A stretch of 64,000 bases of DNA from assembly GCF_020177335.1 (NCBI RefSeq), contig NZ_JAIVMG010000007.1, forward strand, positions 62,001-126,000, written 5' to 3'. Within the stretch, counting starts at the first letter, position 1, and every line of letters begins with the position of its first letter. This DNA is from Stappia indica. GTDB taxonomy: Bacteria; Pseudomonadota; Alphaproteobacteria; Rhizobiales; Stappiaceae. The position numbers and the translations under genes are program-made. Under the pieces are notes generated by a model that worked only from the letters and a program-made list of their open reading frames with translations, was not told the DNA's origin and did not search any database. Positions 16,458 to 25,452 of the stretch are shown here, one piece after another.

Positions 16458-17665
16458 TGCAGCGCCCCCACCTGCACCCGCGCCGACGCCGGGCGCCGCT
16501 CAAGACGCACCTCAAGGTCGGGGTCGAGGCGATGAACGCCCATGCTGACCACCAGATCGCCCGGGTGCAGGGCCCCGGTCACGAAGGCCTGCTCGCCGGA
16601 CAGCCGGGAGACGGTCACCGGCACCGCCTCCACATGGGACGCCCCCTCCTTGCCGCGCCAGACATGGGCGGCCTCGCCCTTGTACCAGACGGCGGAGAGC
16701 GGCACCGCCATCTCGCCCTCCGCCCCGTTCAGCGTGAGCGCGACCACCGCCGTCATGCCGAGCCGGGCCAGGTCGTCGGGATCCTCCATGGCAAAGCGGG
16801 CGGTGAAGGTGCGCGCCGCCGGGTCGGCCTGGGGCGACAGCTCGCGCAGCCGCGCGGCCAGCGGCCGATCCGGCGCCACCCACAAGGTAATCTCGGCCCG
16901 GGCGGTACCGATTGCCTTCACATAGGTTTCCGGGATCGCGACCTCGGCCTCGCGCTCGCCATTGCGGGCCATGCGCACGATCGGCTGACCGGCGGCGATC
17001 ACCTCGCCCGGCTCGGCCAGGGTCGCCGTCACCACCCCATCGACCTCGGCCGTCAGCGTGGCATAGGCCAGCTGGTTTTCCGCCAGCCGCTCGCGCTCAC
17101 GCGCCGCCTTCAGGTTTTCCGCCGCCGCATCGGCGCCGGCCACCGCCCGGTCAAGCGCCGCCTGGCTGACATGGCCCTTTTCTTTCAACGCCTGCAACCG
17201 GATCAGCTCGTCGGCGCTGCGCTCCGCCTCCGCCGCCGCCGCGCGCGCCCGAGCGGTTTCCGCCCGCATCGCCACCTGAAGATCATCCGCGTCGAGCCGG
17301 CCCAGCACATCGCCGCGCGTCACCAGATCGCCGACATCGACGGTGCGTTCGGCCAGCTTGCCGCCGACCCGGAAGGCCACCGGCGCATCGCTGCGTGCCC
17401 GCACCGTGCCGGAAAACTCAAGCGTCTGTTCAGAGGCTGCCACCACCGGCTCGACCCAGACCGTGCGCGGCGGCGGCGCCACCACGACATCCTCCGCCGC
17501 ATCCGGCTGGCACCCCGCCAGCAGACCGGCAACCAGCCCCAGAGCCAGCAGCCGGGGAGCGACAGGCGCGCCCCCGCGCGCTGCCTGCCCACGCGCTACC
17601 TGCCGCAATCCGGCGTGCCTTGCTCGGCGCCGGCTCGGCGTCATGAAATCGGTCAGTCCTGGCAT
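16454..17665 (-). CDS. RND efflux periplasmic adaptor (lipoprotein)
   Basis: 403-residue membrane-fusion protein linking the permease to an outer-membrane channel. The N-terminus has a long basic leader and a lipobox LLAGC near residue 52, so it is probably anchored in the inner membrane. The two lipoyl half-motifs (GKLAERTVDVGDLV and DGVVTATLAEPGEVI) flank an alpha-helical hairpin at about residues 125-195, followed by beta-barrel and membrane-proximal domains. A second in-frame ATG (17644) may be the true start. First gene of the pump operon, divergent from a TetR regulator. Confidence 0.9.
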   Translation of the reverse strand: MPGLTDFMTPSRRRARHAGLRQVARGQAARGGAPVAPRLLALGLVAGLLAGCQPDAAEDVVVAPPPRTVWVEPVVAASEQTLEFSGTVRARSDAPVAFRVGGKLAERTVDVGDLVTRGDVLGRLDADDLQVAMRAETARARAAAAEAERSADELIRLQALKEKGHVSQAALDRAVAGADAAAENLKAARERERLAENQLAYATLTAEVDGVVTATLAEPGEVIAAGQPIVRMARNGEREAEVAIPETYVKAIGTARAEITLWVAPDRPLAARLRELSPQADPAARTFTARFAMEDPDDLARLGMTAVVALTLNGAEGEMAVPLSAVWYKGEAAHVWRGKEGASHVEAVPVTVSRLSGEQAFVTGALHPGDLVVSMGVHRLDPDLEVRLERRPASARVQVGALQ

Positions 17666-17751
17666 AGCGATGGCTCCAGACAGTTGCCGGCGTGGCGGTC
17701 GTCACCCGCCGACGCAGTCCCGCCAGCCCGTCGCTGGCAGCGCAGGCCTGC

Positions 17752-17790
17752 TATATTTGCGCAAAACTGACGATTGTCAATAAACGTCAG
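17752..17790 (-). promoter_or_regulatory. Putative pump promoter overlapped by a dyad operator
   Basis: On the minus strand TTGACA (17780-17775) is followed 17 bases later by AATATA (17757-17752), a possible sigma-70 promoter for the RND operon. The perfect dyad CTGACG (17767-17772) / CGTCAG (17785-17790) overlaps the -35 box, a natural place for repression by the divergent TetR protein. The rest of the 345-bp gap 17666-18010 shows nothing else. Confidence 0.45.
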
Positions 17791-18010
17791 AGAATATATA
17801 TCAGAAGTCAGCGGTTGACGGATCTCCATGGGGCTCGCATGTTCCAATGGAGATGGAATCTTCCCCATCCGGCTTCTGGATGGTGGATGGTGGATGGCGT
17901 TCGGTCTGCGTCCCGGGGCGCGCGCATGGCGCGGCAGGCCCCGAACGGAGCGCCGGTCGCCGCGCGGACGAATGTCGCCCGCCAGCGGAACACATGTGAT
18001 TGGACAGCCC

Positions 18011-18730
18011 ATGACGGACACAGCGGAACGGCAAAGACCAGAGGATGAAGTCGCAGCGACCCGCGATGGCATCACCAGCGCCGCCGCCCGGGAGACGCGC
18101 CGGCGGATCGTGGACAAGGCCAACAGCCTGTTTCACATCTACGGCTACCAGAAGACGACCATCGCCGACATCGCCCGCGAACTTGGCATGTCACCGGCCA
18201 ACGTCTACCGGTTCTTTGCCTCCAAATCCGAGCTGACCAAGGCGGTCACCGGCGTCGTCACCCAGCATCTGCGCGAGGTCATGCTGAAGGACATCGCGGA
18301 CAATCCCGGCGCCACCGCCTCGGAGCGGCTGCGGGTGATGGTGCGCAGCCATTTCCACCACATGCGCGAACGCTACACCGAGAACCGCAAGATCCACGAT
18401 CTGCTCGAAGCGGCGATCGAGGAAGCCTGGGACGAGATCGAAATGCACAAGACGGCCATGCGCGAGACCTTCGCCGTGGCCATCCGCCAGGGCATCGAGA
18501 CCGGGGAGTTTCCCCAGCAGGACGCCGATGCCTCGGCGATGCTGTTCCAGCATTCGCTGGTGATGTTCTTCCATCCGGCGCTGGTCGCCCAGAGCTGCCG
18601 CTGTCTCAGCGAGGGACATCAGGACCTGATGTTCGATCCGATGGTCGATTTCGCCCTCGCCGCCCTGCGCGACGGCCGTTTCCGGGAACTTTCGCCGGAG
18701 CTGCTTGCCCCGCACGACCGGGACTGCTGA
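18011..18730 (+). CDS. TetR-family repressor, probable regulator of the RND pump
   Basis: 239 residues. The DNA-binding domain (about residues 25-75) shows RRIVDKANSLFHIYGYQKTTIADIARELGMSPANVYRFFASKSEL, whose recognition helix and YRFF-F/S-K block are typical of TetR proteins (sequence quoted here in parts: ANSLFHIYGYQKTTIADIA, then MSPANVYRFFASKSE). The C-terminal ligand domain is variable. The ATG at 18011 is chosen because residues upstream in the open frame are not family-like. Divergent orientation next to the pump genes suggests it represses them through the dyad at 17767-17790; that link is inference. Confidence 0.85.
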   Translation: MTDTAERQRPEDEVAATRDGITSAAARETRRRIVDKANSLFHIYGYQKTTIADIARELGMSPANVYRFFASKSELTKAVTGVVTQHLREVMLKDIADNPGATASERLRVMVRSHFHHMRERYTENRKIHDLLEAAIEEAWDEIEMHKTAMRETFAVAIRQGIETGEFPQQDADASAMLFQHSLVMFFHPALVAQSCRCLSEGHQDLMFDPMVDFALAALRDGRFRELSPELLAPHDRDC

Positions 18731-18756
18731 GGCGCGCCGCCAGCCGGCGGGGCCGA

Positions 18757-19872
18757 TTACAGCGCCCGGGCCCGCAGCATCAGCCCTTCGGTGACCGCAC
18801 TCCAGGGGCCGAGATGGGCCTGCGCCTCGGCGTAGCTGTTGTAGATCTCCCGGGCGAGATCGCTGGTGGCCGCCAGCCCAGACACCACATCCGCCGAGGT
18901 GGAGCGCAGCGCCAGCAGCACGTCCTCCGGATAGTGGCGCACCTCCACCCCGTCGGTTTCCGTCAACTGGCGCAGCGCTTCCGCATTGAGCCAGTTGCTT
19001 TCCGACAGGGCGCGGGAGGTCTCGACCCGGCAGGCAGCGCGGACAATTTCCCGCAAGTCGTCCGGCAATCCGTTGAAGGCCACCGCATTGACCAGCGCCT
19101 CATAGGTGCCATTGGGCTCCTGGAACCCCGGAGCATAGTAGAGCTTCGAGACGGACTGGAAGCCCATTGCCTGGTCGCTGGCCGGACCGAGAAATTCGGC
19201 CGCGTCGAGAAGGCCGCTGCGCAGGGCCGGGATCAGCTCTTCCGCTGGAAGGGACACGGGCGTCGCCCCGAGCCGGCGCAGCACCTCGCCGCCCAGCCCC
19301 GGCATCCGCACCTTCAACCCGTTGAGATCCTCCAGCCGCTCCACCGGACGGGTGAACCAGCCGCCCATTTGCCCGCCGCTATTGCCGGCCATGAACGGCT
19401 GCACCCCATAGGGCGCATAAAGCCGCTCCCACAGGCCCTGCCCGCCGCCCAGTTCGATCCAGGTCATCTGTTCCTGCGGCAACAGGCCGAAGGGCACGGC
19501 GGAAAAGAACACCGCCGCCGGCATCCGCTCCTGCCAAAAGGCCGAGGCCGCATGCCCCATCTGCGCCGTACCGCCGGACACCGCATCGAACACCCCGGCC
19601 GGCGGTGCCAGCTCTCCGGCGGAAAACAGCCGCACGCGCATCCGCCCGCCGCTCATCACCTCGATCGCATCGCAGATGCGCTGCGCCGACTGGCCGGGGC
19701 CGGGCAGGTCCTTCGGCCAGACCGTGGCCATTTTCCATTCGATGGTGGTCTGGGCAATGGCGGGGCGGGCCAGTCCGACCGCGGCCCCCGCTCCGGCGAG
19801 CGCCAGCGCGCCGCGCCGTGACAAGAGCACCGCCGTTCCCTGTTCCGGCTTGATATCGCGGCGCGTCGTCAT
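18757..19872 (-). CDS. TRAP-type (DctP) substrate-binding protein, orphan
   Basis: 371-residue periplasmic binding protein. The start at 19872 gives a Tat-like leader (SRRGALALAGAGAAVGLA ending PAIAQ). The mature part begins TTIEWKMATVWP and includes GLKVRMPGLGGEVLRRLGATPVS, the region where TRAP binding proteins carry the Arg that pairs with a carboxylate of the ligand. No DctQ/DctM membrane subunits are in the neighbourhood, so it must work with a transporter encoded elsewhere. Ligand is probably an organic acid; identity unknown. Converges with the TetR gene 26 bp away. Confidence 0.85.
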   Translation of the reverse strand: MTTRRDIKPEQGTAVLLSRRGALALAGAGAAVGLARPAIAQTTIEWKMATVWPKDLPGPGQSAQRICDAIEVMSGGRMRVRLFSAGELAPPAGVFDAVSGGTAQMGHAASAFWQERMPAAVFFSAVPFGLLPQEQMTWIELGGGQGLWERLYAPYGVQPFMAGNSGGQMGGWFTRPVERLEDLNGLKVRMPGLGGEVLRRLGATPVSLPAEELIPALRSGLLDAAEFLGPASDQAMGFQSVSKLYYAPGFQEPNGTYEALVNAVAFNGLPDDLREIVRAACRVETSRALSESNWLNAEALRQLTETDGVEVRHYPEDVLLALRSTSADVVSGLAATSDLAREIYNSYAEAQAHLGPWSAVTEGLMLRARAL

Positions 19873-20233
19873 CGGCCATTCCGTCCTGTTGTCCAGCCCG
19901 CCGATGGCAAGGCCTCCCGAAAGGAGCATCCGAACCGAAACCTAAAGCATTTTACCGGCAAGTGGAATCACCTGCGCACCCGGGGCAGGCGGGCCGGCTC
20001 GCGCCCGGGCGCCCCTCAAATGGCGGTCCGGCGCCCCGGGTGCAAGACCATCCTCGCCTTATCCCCCAGCACAGCCCGCGACAGGCCCGCAGTGGTCGGC
20101 CCGAACAACCGCCCCTTGCTCCGGACGGCCGCTTCCGCTTCACTGTCGCCGAGTCGCCCGCCGCGCAACGCCCGGCGCGGACTTCGCGTCCGGTGCCGCG
20201 CCCGGTCGGGCCGGCCATGCAACGGAGAATTCG
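19873..20233. other. Intergenic 361 bp
   Basis: Divergent gap between the TRAP binding protein and the Lrp-type ligand-domain gene; it should contain both promoters. It is very G+C-rich with no convincing operator, repeat or RNA. ACGGAGA precedes the ATG at 20234. Confidence 0.4.
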
Positions 20234-20470
20234 ATGGTTCCCTTTTTCGTGATGATCAAATGCCACCTCGGCAAGGCCTATCAGGTCGCCAATGCCATCG
20301 CCGACGCGGAGATCGCCTCCGAGATCTATTCAACCGCCGGCGATTACGAGCTTCTGGTCAAGTTCTACGTCGACGACGAAACCGACATCGGCCATTTCGT
20401 CAATGAGAAGGTCCACCCGTTCGAGGGCATTCTCGACACCAAGACGATCATCACCTTCAAGGCATTCTGA
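20234..20470 (+). CDS. Stand-alone Lrp/AsnC ligand-binding (RAM) domain protein
   Basis: 78 residues that correspond only to the C-terminal amino-acid-binding domain of Lrp/AsnC regulators: VMIKCHLGKAYQVANAI, then EIYSTAGDYELLVKFYV (the G-D-Y-D/E turn of the ligand site) and a closing TKTIITFKAF strand. No helix-turn-helix is present and none is encoded upstream in frame. Such SAM-type proteins form ring-shaped oligomers and may buffer ligand or pair with full-length Lrp proteins. Monocistronic; ribosome site ACGGAGA. Confidence 0.85.
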   Translation: MVPFFVMIKCHLGKAYQVANAIADAEIASEIYSTAGDYELLVKFYVDDETDIGHFVNEKVHPFEGILDTKTIITFKAF

Positions 20471-20490
20471 AGCGGATTCCGGCGCTTCCC

Positions 20491-20515
20491 GCCGGCGCCA
20501 ATACAAGGCGCCGGC
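20491..20515. terminator. GC stem between convergent genes
   Basis: GCCGGCGCC (20491-20499) and GGCGCCGGC (20507-20515) form a perfect 9-bp stem with a 7-nt loop AATACAA. It lies midway between the ends of two convergent genes. No U-tract, so terminator activity is inferred. Confidence 0.55.
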
Positions 20516-20529
20516 CCAGCGCTCCCGCC

Positions 20530-21516
20530 TCAGGCCTTGGACGGGGTCACCGTCCGCCGCTCCTTCGACCGGTCGAGGCCCAGCGCCTGTTCGCGGAAGA
20601 TCACGAACACCCCGGCGCCGATGACGAAACAGGCACCGATGATCACCTCGATGGTCGGCACCTCGGCAAACACCAGCCAGCCGGCAATCACCGTCCACAG
20701 CATTGTGGTGTACTCGAACGGGGCAATGGTCGAGGCTTCGGCGAAGCGGTAGCAATGGGTCATCAGGATCTGGCCGATGCCGCCGAACAGCCCGACGGCG
20801 ACCAGGATCAACGCATCCTCGGCATTCGGCATCACCCATCCGAACGGCGCCGTCAAAAGGGCAAGGACCGAGGACACCCCGGCGAACCAGATGACGATGG
20901 TGGTGGTCCGCTCGGTGCTCGTCAGCCGGCGCACCTGGATCATCGCCAGCGCCATCATGCAGGCGGACCCGAAGGCAAAGGCCGCGCCAAGCCCGTTGAC
21001 CCCGTCCGAGCCGGGAACCGCCGCGCCCAGGTGCGGCGACAGAATGATCAGGATGCCGCAAAAGCCGATGCCGACCGCCGTCCAGCGGTAAACCCTGACG
21101 CGCTCGCCCAGAAGCAGCGCCGCCAGCGCCACCATGATCAGCGGCGCGGAGAAATTGATCGCCGTTGCATCGGGCAACGGCAGACGGGCGAGCGCGGCAA
21201 ACCACAGTGCCATCGCCGACCCGCCGACGATCGCCCGGCCGATATGCCCCAGCGGGCGGGCCGTCTTCACCACGGACAGGGATTCCCCCTGCCAGAGCCC
21301 CATGATCAACACCGGCACCAGGCCAAACAGGCTCCGCGCGAACACCAGCTCGCCGACCGGATAGCGGTCCGCCACCAGCTTGATCAGCACCACCATCACC
21401 GTGAAGGCCAGCGTCGCGCCGATCTTCAGTGCAATCCCGAGCTTCGGATTGTGGCGATTGAGATCCTGCCCTGCCGGGCGCTCCTGGGATGACGCATCGG
21501 CGCTGCGAACGGACAT
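20530..21516 (-). CDS. EamA/DMT-family transporter
   Basis: 328-residue inner-membrane carrier with two EamA repeats. After a charged N-terminal tail of about 30 residues, hydrophobic segments are compatible with ten helices. Typical DMT blocks are seen in both halves: FARSLFGLVPVL and PFEYTTMLWTVIAGWLVFAEVP, the latter being the conserved end of repeat two. Substrate is not predictable; relatives export amino acids or metabolites. Divergent region and gene order give no operon partner. Confidence 0.85.
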   Translation of the reverse strand: MSVRSADASSQERPAGQDLNRHNPKLGIALKIGATLAFTVMVVLIKLVADRYPVGELVFARSLFGLVPVLIMGLWQGESLSVVKTARPLGHIGRAIVGGSAMALWFAALARLPLPDATAINFSAPLIMVALAALLLGERVRVYRWTAVGIGFCGILIILSPHLGAAVPGSDGVNGLGAAFAFGSACMMALAMIQVRRLTSTERTTTIVIWFAGVSSVLALLTAPFGWVMPNAEDALILVAVGLFGGIGQILMTHCYRFAEASTIAPFEYTTMLWTVIAGWLVFAEVPTIEVIIGACFVIGAGVFVIFREQALGLDRSKERRTVTPSKA

Positions 21517-21749
21517 GACAACCTTTCGGGGGGACGGATCGGCCCCGGGCCGAGGCTGATCCGCAAGGAGGGACGATCGGCTCAGGTTAGGCCATTCGTA
21601 TGATGAATGACAGAGCGCCGACCCGCGTCCGGCACAGATCTCCCCTGCGCCGATTGCATGACCTTAGGTCACCACAACGCTCCCTCCGGAACGCGCCCTG
21701 AAAGTCTCCGAACCGCGTCCCTCCCCGGCAGCCGCGCTTCCGGCCCCCG

Positions 21750-24053
21750 TCAGGCGCTGGCTGCGCGGATCGCCTCCCAGACCCGGTCCGGCGTTGCCGG
21801 CATGTCGATCCGCTCCACTCCGGCGCCGTGACGCAGGGCGTTGTCGAGCGCATTCATCACCGCCGGGCAGGCGCCGATGGTCCCGGCCTCGCCCGCGCCC
21901 TTGATGCCCAGCGCATTGGTGGTGGAGGGCACGTTGTGGGTGGCAAAGCGGATGTCCGGCAGGTCCCCGGCACGGGGCATGCGGTAGTCGAGGAAGGAGG
22001 CGGTGACGAGCTGACCGTCCGCATCGAAGACCGTGCGTTCCATCAAGGCCTGGCCGATGGCCTGCACCACGCCGCCATGCACCTGACCGGTGAGCAGCAA
22101 CGGGTTCACGACCACGCCGAAATCATCGACGATCACATAGTCGAGCAGCGTGGTCTCGCCGGTCTCCGGATCGACCTCCAGCTCACAGATATGCGTGCCA
22201 TTGGGATAGGTCGCCTCGGCCTGCTTGACCGCCTCGCGGGCGCTCAGCGGCTCCGGCGCGTCGGCGGCGATTTCCGCCAGCGTCACCGCCCGGTCGGTGC
22301 CAACCACCTGCACGTTGCCGCCGACCAGTTCCAGGTCCTCGACGCCAGCTTCCAGCCGGTCGGCGGCCAGCTCCTTGATCTTCTTCACCAAACTGCGCGA
22401 GGCCTCCAGAACCGAAGGCAGGCCGATCGGGATCGACCGCGAGCCACCGGTGCCCCCGCCCCGGCGCACCCGGTCGGTATCGCCCTGCACCGTGGTGATC
22501 CGGTTCAGATCGACGCCAAACTGCTCGGCCATGATCTGGCCATAGGCGGTGGCATGGCCCTGCCCGTTGGTCTGGGTGCCGATCAACAGGGTCAGCGAGC
22601 CGTCAGTGCCCAGCTCCACCGTCGCCTCCTCCGAACCGGGGAAGGCGCAGGCTTCGACATAGGTCGCAAGGCCGATGCCGCGATAGCGCCCCTTCGCGGC
22701 CGACGCTGCGCGGCGCGCCTCGAATCCGTCCCAGTCGACCGCCTGCAGCGCCAGTTCCAGATGTTCGGCGAAGGCGCCCGTGTCATACATCCGGCCCGTC
22801 ACGGTGGTGTAGGGCAGTTGCTCCGGAGCGATGAAGTTGCGCCGCCGGATTTCCGCCGGCGACAGGTCCATCTCCCGTGCCGCCTTATCCACCAGCCGTT
22901 CCAGCAGATAGGCCGCCTCCGGCCGTCCCGCGCCGCGATAGGCGTCGGTCGGCACCGTATTGGTGTAGACCCCCTTGAGGGTCAGGTGGATGGTGGAAAC
23001 GTCGTAAAGGCCAGTGGCCATCGAGCTGCCGACGAACGGAATCGACGGTCCGTACTGATGCAGGTAAGCGCCCATCGCCGCGATCAGTTCGAACCGCATC
23101 GCCAGAAAGCGACCGTTTTCATCCATCGCCACTTCGGCGACCGAGAGATTGTCCCGGCCATGGGCATCGGCGAGGAAGTGCTCGGTCCGCTCACAGATCC
23201 ATTTCACCGGCCGACCGAGCCGCTGCGCCGCAACCAGGCTCAGCGGATATTCCGGATAGGCGAACGCCTTGGTGCCGAAGCCGCCGCCCACATCCGGCGT
23301 CACCACCCGCAGACGGGCCGGGTCAATGCCGAGAATGTCGCGGGCAACAATGTCCCGCATTCCGTGCCCGCCCTGGGTACCAACGGTCAGGGTATAGCGC
23401 TCGGTGCCCGCGTCATACTCGGCGATGCAGCCGCGCGGCTCCATGTAGTTGGCGACCAGGCGGTTGTTGACGATCTCGATGCGGGTGACCTTGTGCGCCG
23501 CCGCAAAGGCCGCCTGGGTGGCCGCCGCATCGCCCCGCTCCACGGTGTAGGCGAGATTGCTGCCCCGCTCCGGCCACACCAACGGGGCACCGGGGGAAAG
23601 CGCGTCGCCGGTTTCCACCACCGCCGCCAGCGGCTCATAGTCGACCTCGATCAGCTCCGCGGCCGATTTCGCCGCATTGAGGCTGTCGGCGACGATGAAG
23701 GCGATCGGCTCGCCGATGTGGCGCACCGTGTCCACGGCCAGCACCGGGTGATGGGGCACGTCATTTTGCGACCCGTCCGGCTGGGTGACCAGCGCCTTGG
23801 TCGGCATCGGCCCCAGATCGCCGATCTCGGCGGCGGTCAGCACCAGCGCCACCCCGGGGGCGGCCCGCGCCGCGTCGAGCCCATCGAGCGAGATCCGCGC
23901 ATGGGCCATCGCCGAGCGCAGCATATAGCCGTGCAAGCCCCCTTCGGGCTGGATGTCGTCCACATACCGGCCCTTGCCGACGATCAGCGCCGCGTCCTCC
24001 TGACGCCGCACCGGTGCGCCCATGCCGAATTTTGCCGGAACAACCTCGTTCAT
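21750..24053 (-). CDS. Molybdenum hydroxylase large subunit (xanthine dehydrogenase/CoxL form II-like), orphan
   Basis: 767-residue molybdopterin-binding subunit of the xanthine dehydrogenase superfamily, near the usual length. Mo-cofactor loops are visible: GGGFGTKAF, DAYRGAGRPEAAY, QTNGQGHATAYGQI, and the terminal GAGEAGTIGA holding the catalytic Glu. DAYRGAGR matches the AYRGAGR loop of form II CoxL-like proteins rather than AYxCSFR of true CO dehydrogenase, so CO oxidation is not supported. The FAD and 2Fe-2S subunit genes that normally accompany it are absent on both sides, which is unusual. Substrate unknown, likely an aldehyde or N-heterocycle. Confidence 0.88.
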   Translation of the reverse strand: MNEVVPAKFGMGAPVRRQEDAALIVGKGRYVDDIQPEGGLHGYMLRSAMAHARISLDGLDAARAAPGVALVLTAAEIGDLGPMPTKALVTQPDGSQNDVPHHPVLAVDTVRHIGEPIAFIVADSLNAAKSAAELIEVDYEPLAAVVETGDALSPGAPLVWPERGSNLAYTVERGDAAATQAAFAAAHKVTRIEIVNNRLVANYMEPRGCIAEYDAGTERYTLTVGTQGGHGMRDIVARDILGIDPARLRVVTPDVGGGFGTKAFAYPEYPLSLVAAQRLGRPVKWICERTEHFLADAHGRDNLSVAEVAMDENGRFLAMRFELIAAMGAYLHQYGPSIPFVGSSMATGLYDVSTIHLTLKGVYTNTVPTDAYRGAGRPEAAYLLERLVDKAAREMDLSPAEIRRRNFIAPEQLPYTTVTGRMYDTGAFAEHLELALQAVDWDGFEARRAASAAKGRYRGIGLATYVEACAFPGSEEATVELGTDGSLTLLIGTQTNGQGHATAYGQIMAEQFGVDLNRITTVQGDTDRVRRGGGTGGSRSIPIGLPSVLEASRSLVKKIKELAADRLEAGVEDLELVGGNVQVVGTDRAVTLAEIAADAPEPLSAREAVKQAEATYPNGTHICELEVDPETGETTLLDYVIVDDFGVVVNPLLLTGQVHGGVVQAIGQALMERTVFDADGQLVTASFLDYRMPRAGDLPDIRFATHNVPSTTNALGIKGAGEAGTIGACPAVMNALDNALRHGAGVERIDMPATPDRVWEAIRAASA

Positions 24054-24461
24054 ACCGTCCGCCTCGCTTGGAATCTCGACTATCGCTTTGGAATTTCAAG
24101 GACTGTGAAAGCGTGGCCCGGCCCGTTCGCCAGAACCCGGAGCCGCCACCGCCGCGCGCCCGGCCAGGCCGAGGCCCTACGCACCACCTCCCCGTGCAGC
24201 GCGCCCCATTTCGCCAAACTTAGCGGCAACCACCCGCCCGCGCCAAGTACCCAGGCCACAAACTCATAAAATTGGCTGCGAGTGGCGCAGGGTCGACAAT
24301 GAGCTGTCAGGAAAGACGCGAAAATCGGGTTTCCTGCCATCCCGCGCCACGTCAGCCTCAGTCATGGGTCAGCCCCCCAATCATCCTACAAAACACTCCA
24401 CATCCCGGCCGCGCGGGTCTATGCTTGCCGCAACCTTCTCTTGCCCGGATCCCTTTCCCGC
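24054..24461. other. Intergenic 408 bp
   Basis: Divergent gap between the molybdenum hydroxylase and a DMT carrier. It has a mixed composition and stretches such as CTATCGCTTTGGAATTTCAAGG, but I see no convincing promoter pair, repeat, RNA or gene. Confidence 0.4.
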
Positions 24462-25427
24462 ATGTCCCCTCCCCGGACGCACGCCCGCGTCATTCGCCGT
24501 CTCCATGTCGTCAATCACCGCCTGTCGTCCCTGCCGGGCAATCTGCGCGGCATCTTGTGGATGCTGGTGGCCGGCCTGTTCTTCACGACCATGGTGACCC
24601 TGATCAAGCTGCTCGGCGCGCGGCTGCATGTCACCGAGATCATATTGATCCGCCAGATCTTCATGGCGATGATCGTCGCCCCGACCATCGTCGCCGGCCT
24701 GCCCGCATCGCTGGTGACCCGGCACGGACACCTGCATGCCCTGCGCATTGCCTGCGCCTCCGTCGCCATGTTCGCCGGCTTCACCGCGGTGGTTCACCTG
24801 CCGCTCGCCGATGCCACGGCGCTGTCCTTTTCCAAGACCTTCTTCGTCACCATCTTCGCGATCCTGTTTCTGGGGGAAACCGTCGGCCGGCACCGCTGGC
24901 TGGCGACCATCGCCGGGTTCATCGGCGTTCTGGTGATCCTGCGCCCGGATGCGGGCAGTGGCATCGACATCTACGCCGGCCTTGCGGTTGCCGGGGCGGC
25001 GGCCGCCGCCGTGGTGATGATCCTGATCCGCAAGCTGTCGCAATTCGAGCGGCCGGTCACCATCCTGACCTATCAGGCGGTGTTCGTCGGCGTGATCATG
25101 CTGCCGTTTGCCATCGCCAACTGGAAGACCCCGACCCCGACCGAATGGGGGCTTCTGGTGATCGCCGGCTTCGTCTCCTGGGCCGGGCAGATGTGCAACA
25201 TCCGCGCCTTCCGCGCCGGCGAGGCCTCGGCCATCGCCGCGTTCGACTACGTGCGGCTGCTCTATGCCACCGCCATCGGCTTCCTGCTGTTTTCCGACCT
25301 GCCGGGCCTGCACACCCTGGCCGGCGCCACGCTGATCGTCGCCGCCGCGCTCTACACGGCCTGGCGCGAGGCCTATCTCGGCAAGAAGGTGACCGCCCAG
25401 TCGGGCCTGCGCTCCGACCCGCCCTGA
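24462..25427 (+). CDS. EamA/DMT-family transporter
   Basis: 321-residue membrane carrier with two EamA repeats. Diagnostic patterns are LPLADATALSFSKTFFVTIFAILFLGE closing repeat one (shown in parts: LADATALSFSKTFFVT, ILFLGE) and FRAGEASAIAAFDYVRLLYA in repeat two. It belongs to the same superfamily as the carrier at 20.5 kb but is not a close copy. An in-frame TTG at 24441 would add seven residues; I prefer the ATG at 24462. It converges with the HTH regulator gene with a 25-bp gap. Substrate unknown. Confidence 0.85.
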   Translation: MSPPRTHARVIRRLHVVNHRLSSLPGNLRGILWMLVAGLFFTTMVTLIKLLGARLHVTEIILIRQIFMAMIVAPTIVAGLPASLVTRHGHLHALRIACASVAMFAGFTAVVHLPLADATALSFSKTFFVTIFAILFLGETVGRHRWLATIAGFIGVLVILRPDAGSGIDIYAGLAVAGAAAAAVVMILIRKLSQFERPVTILTYQAVFVGVIMLPFAIANWKTPTPTEWGLLVIAGFVSWAGQMCNIRAFRAGEASAIAAFDYVRLLYATAIGFLLFSDLPGLHTLAGATLIVAAALYTAWREAYLGKKVTAQSGLRSDPP

Positions 25428-25452
25428 GCGGCACGGGTCGGCTGGCAAGGCT

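Noticed and set aside
13629-16535. Very long open frame on the plus strand opposite the RND permease
   Set aside because: It mirrors the codon pattern of the permease gene, has low-complexity His/Arg/Gln-rich translation and no domain; a typical antisense shadow in high-G+C DNA.
21750-24053. Aerobic CO dehydrogenase large subunit
   Set aside because: The active-site loop reads AYRGAGR, not AYxCSFR, and coxM/coxS are absent.
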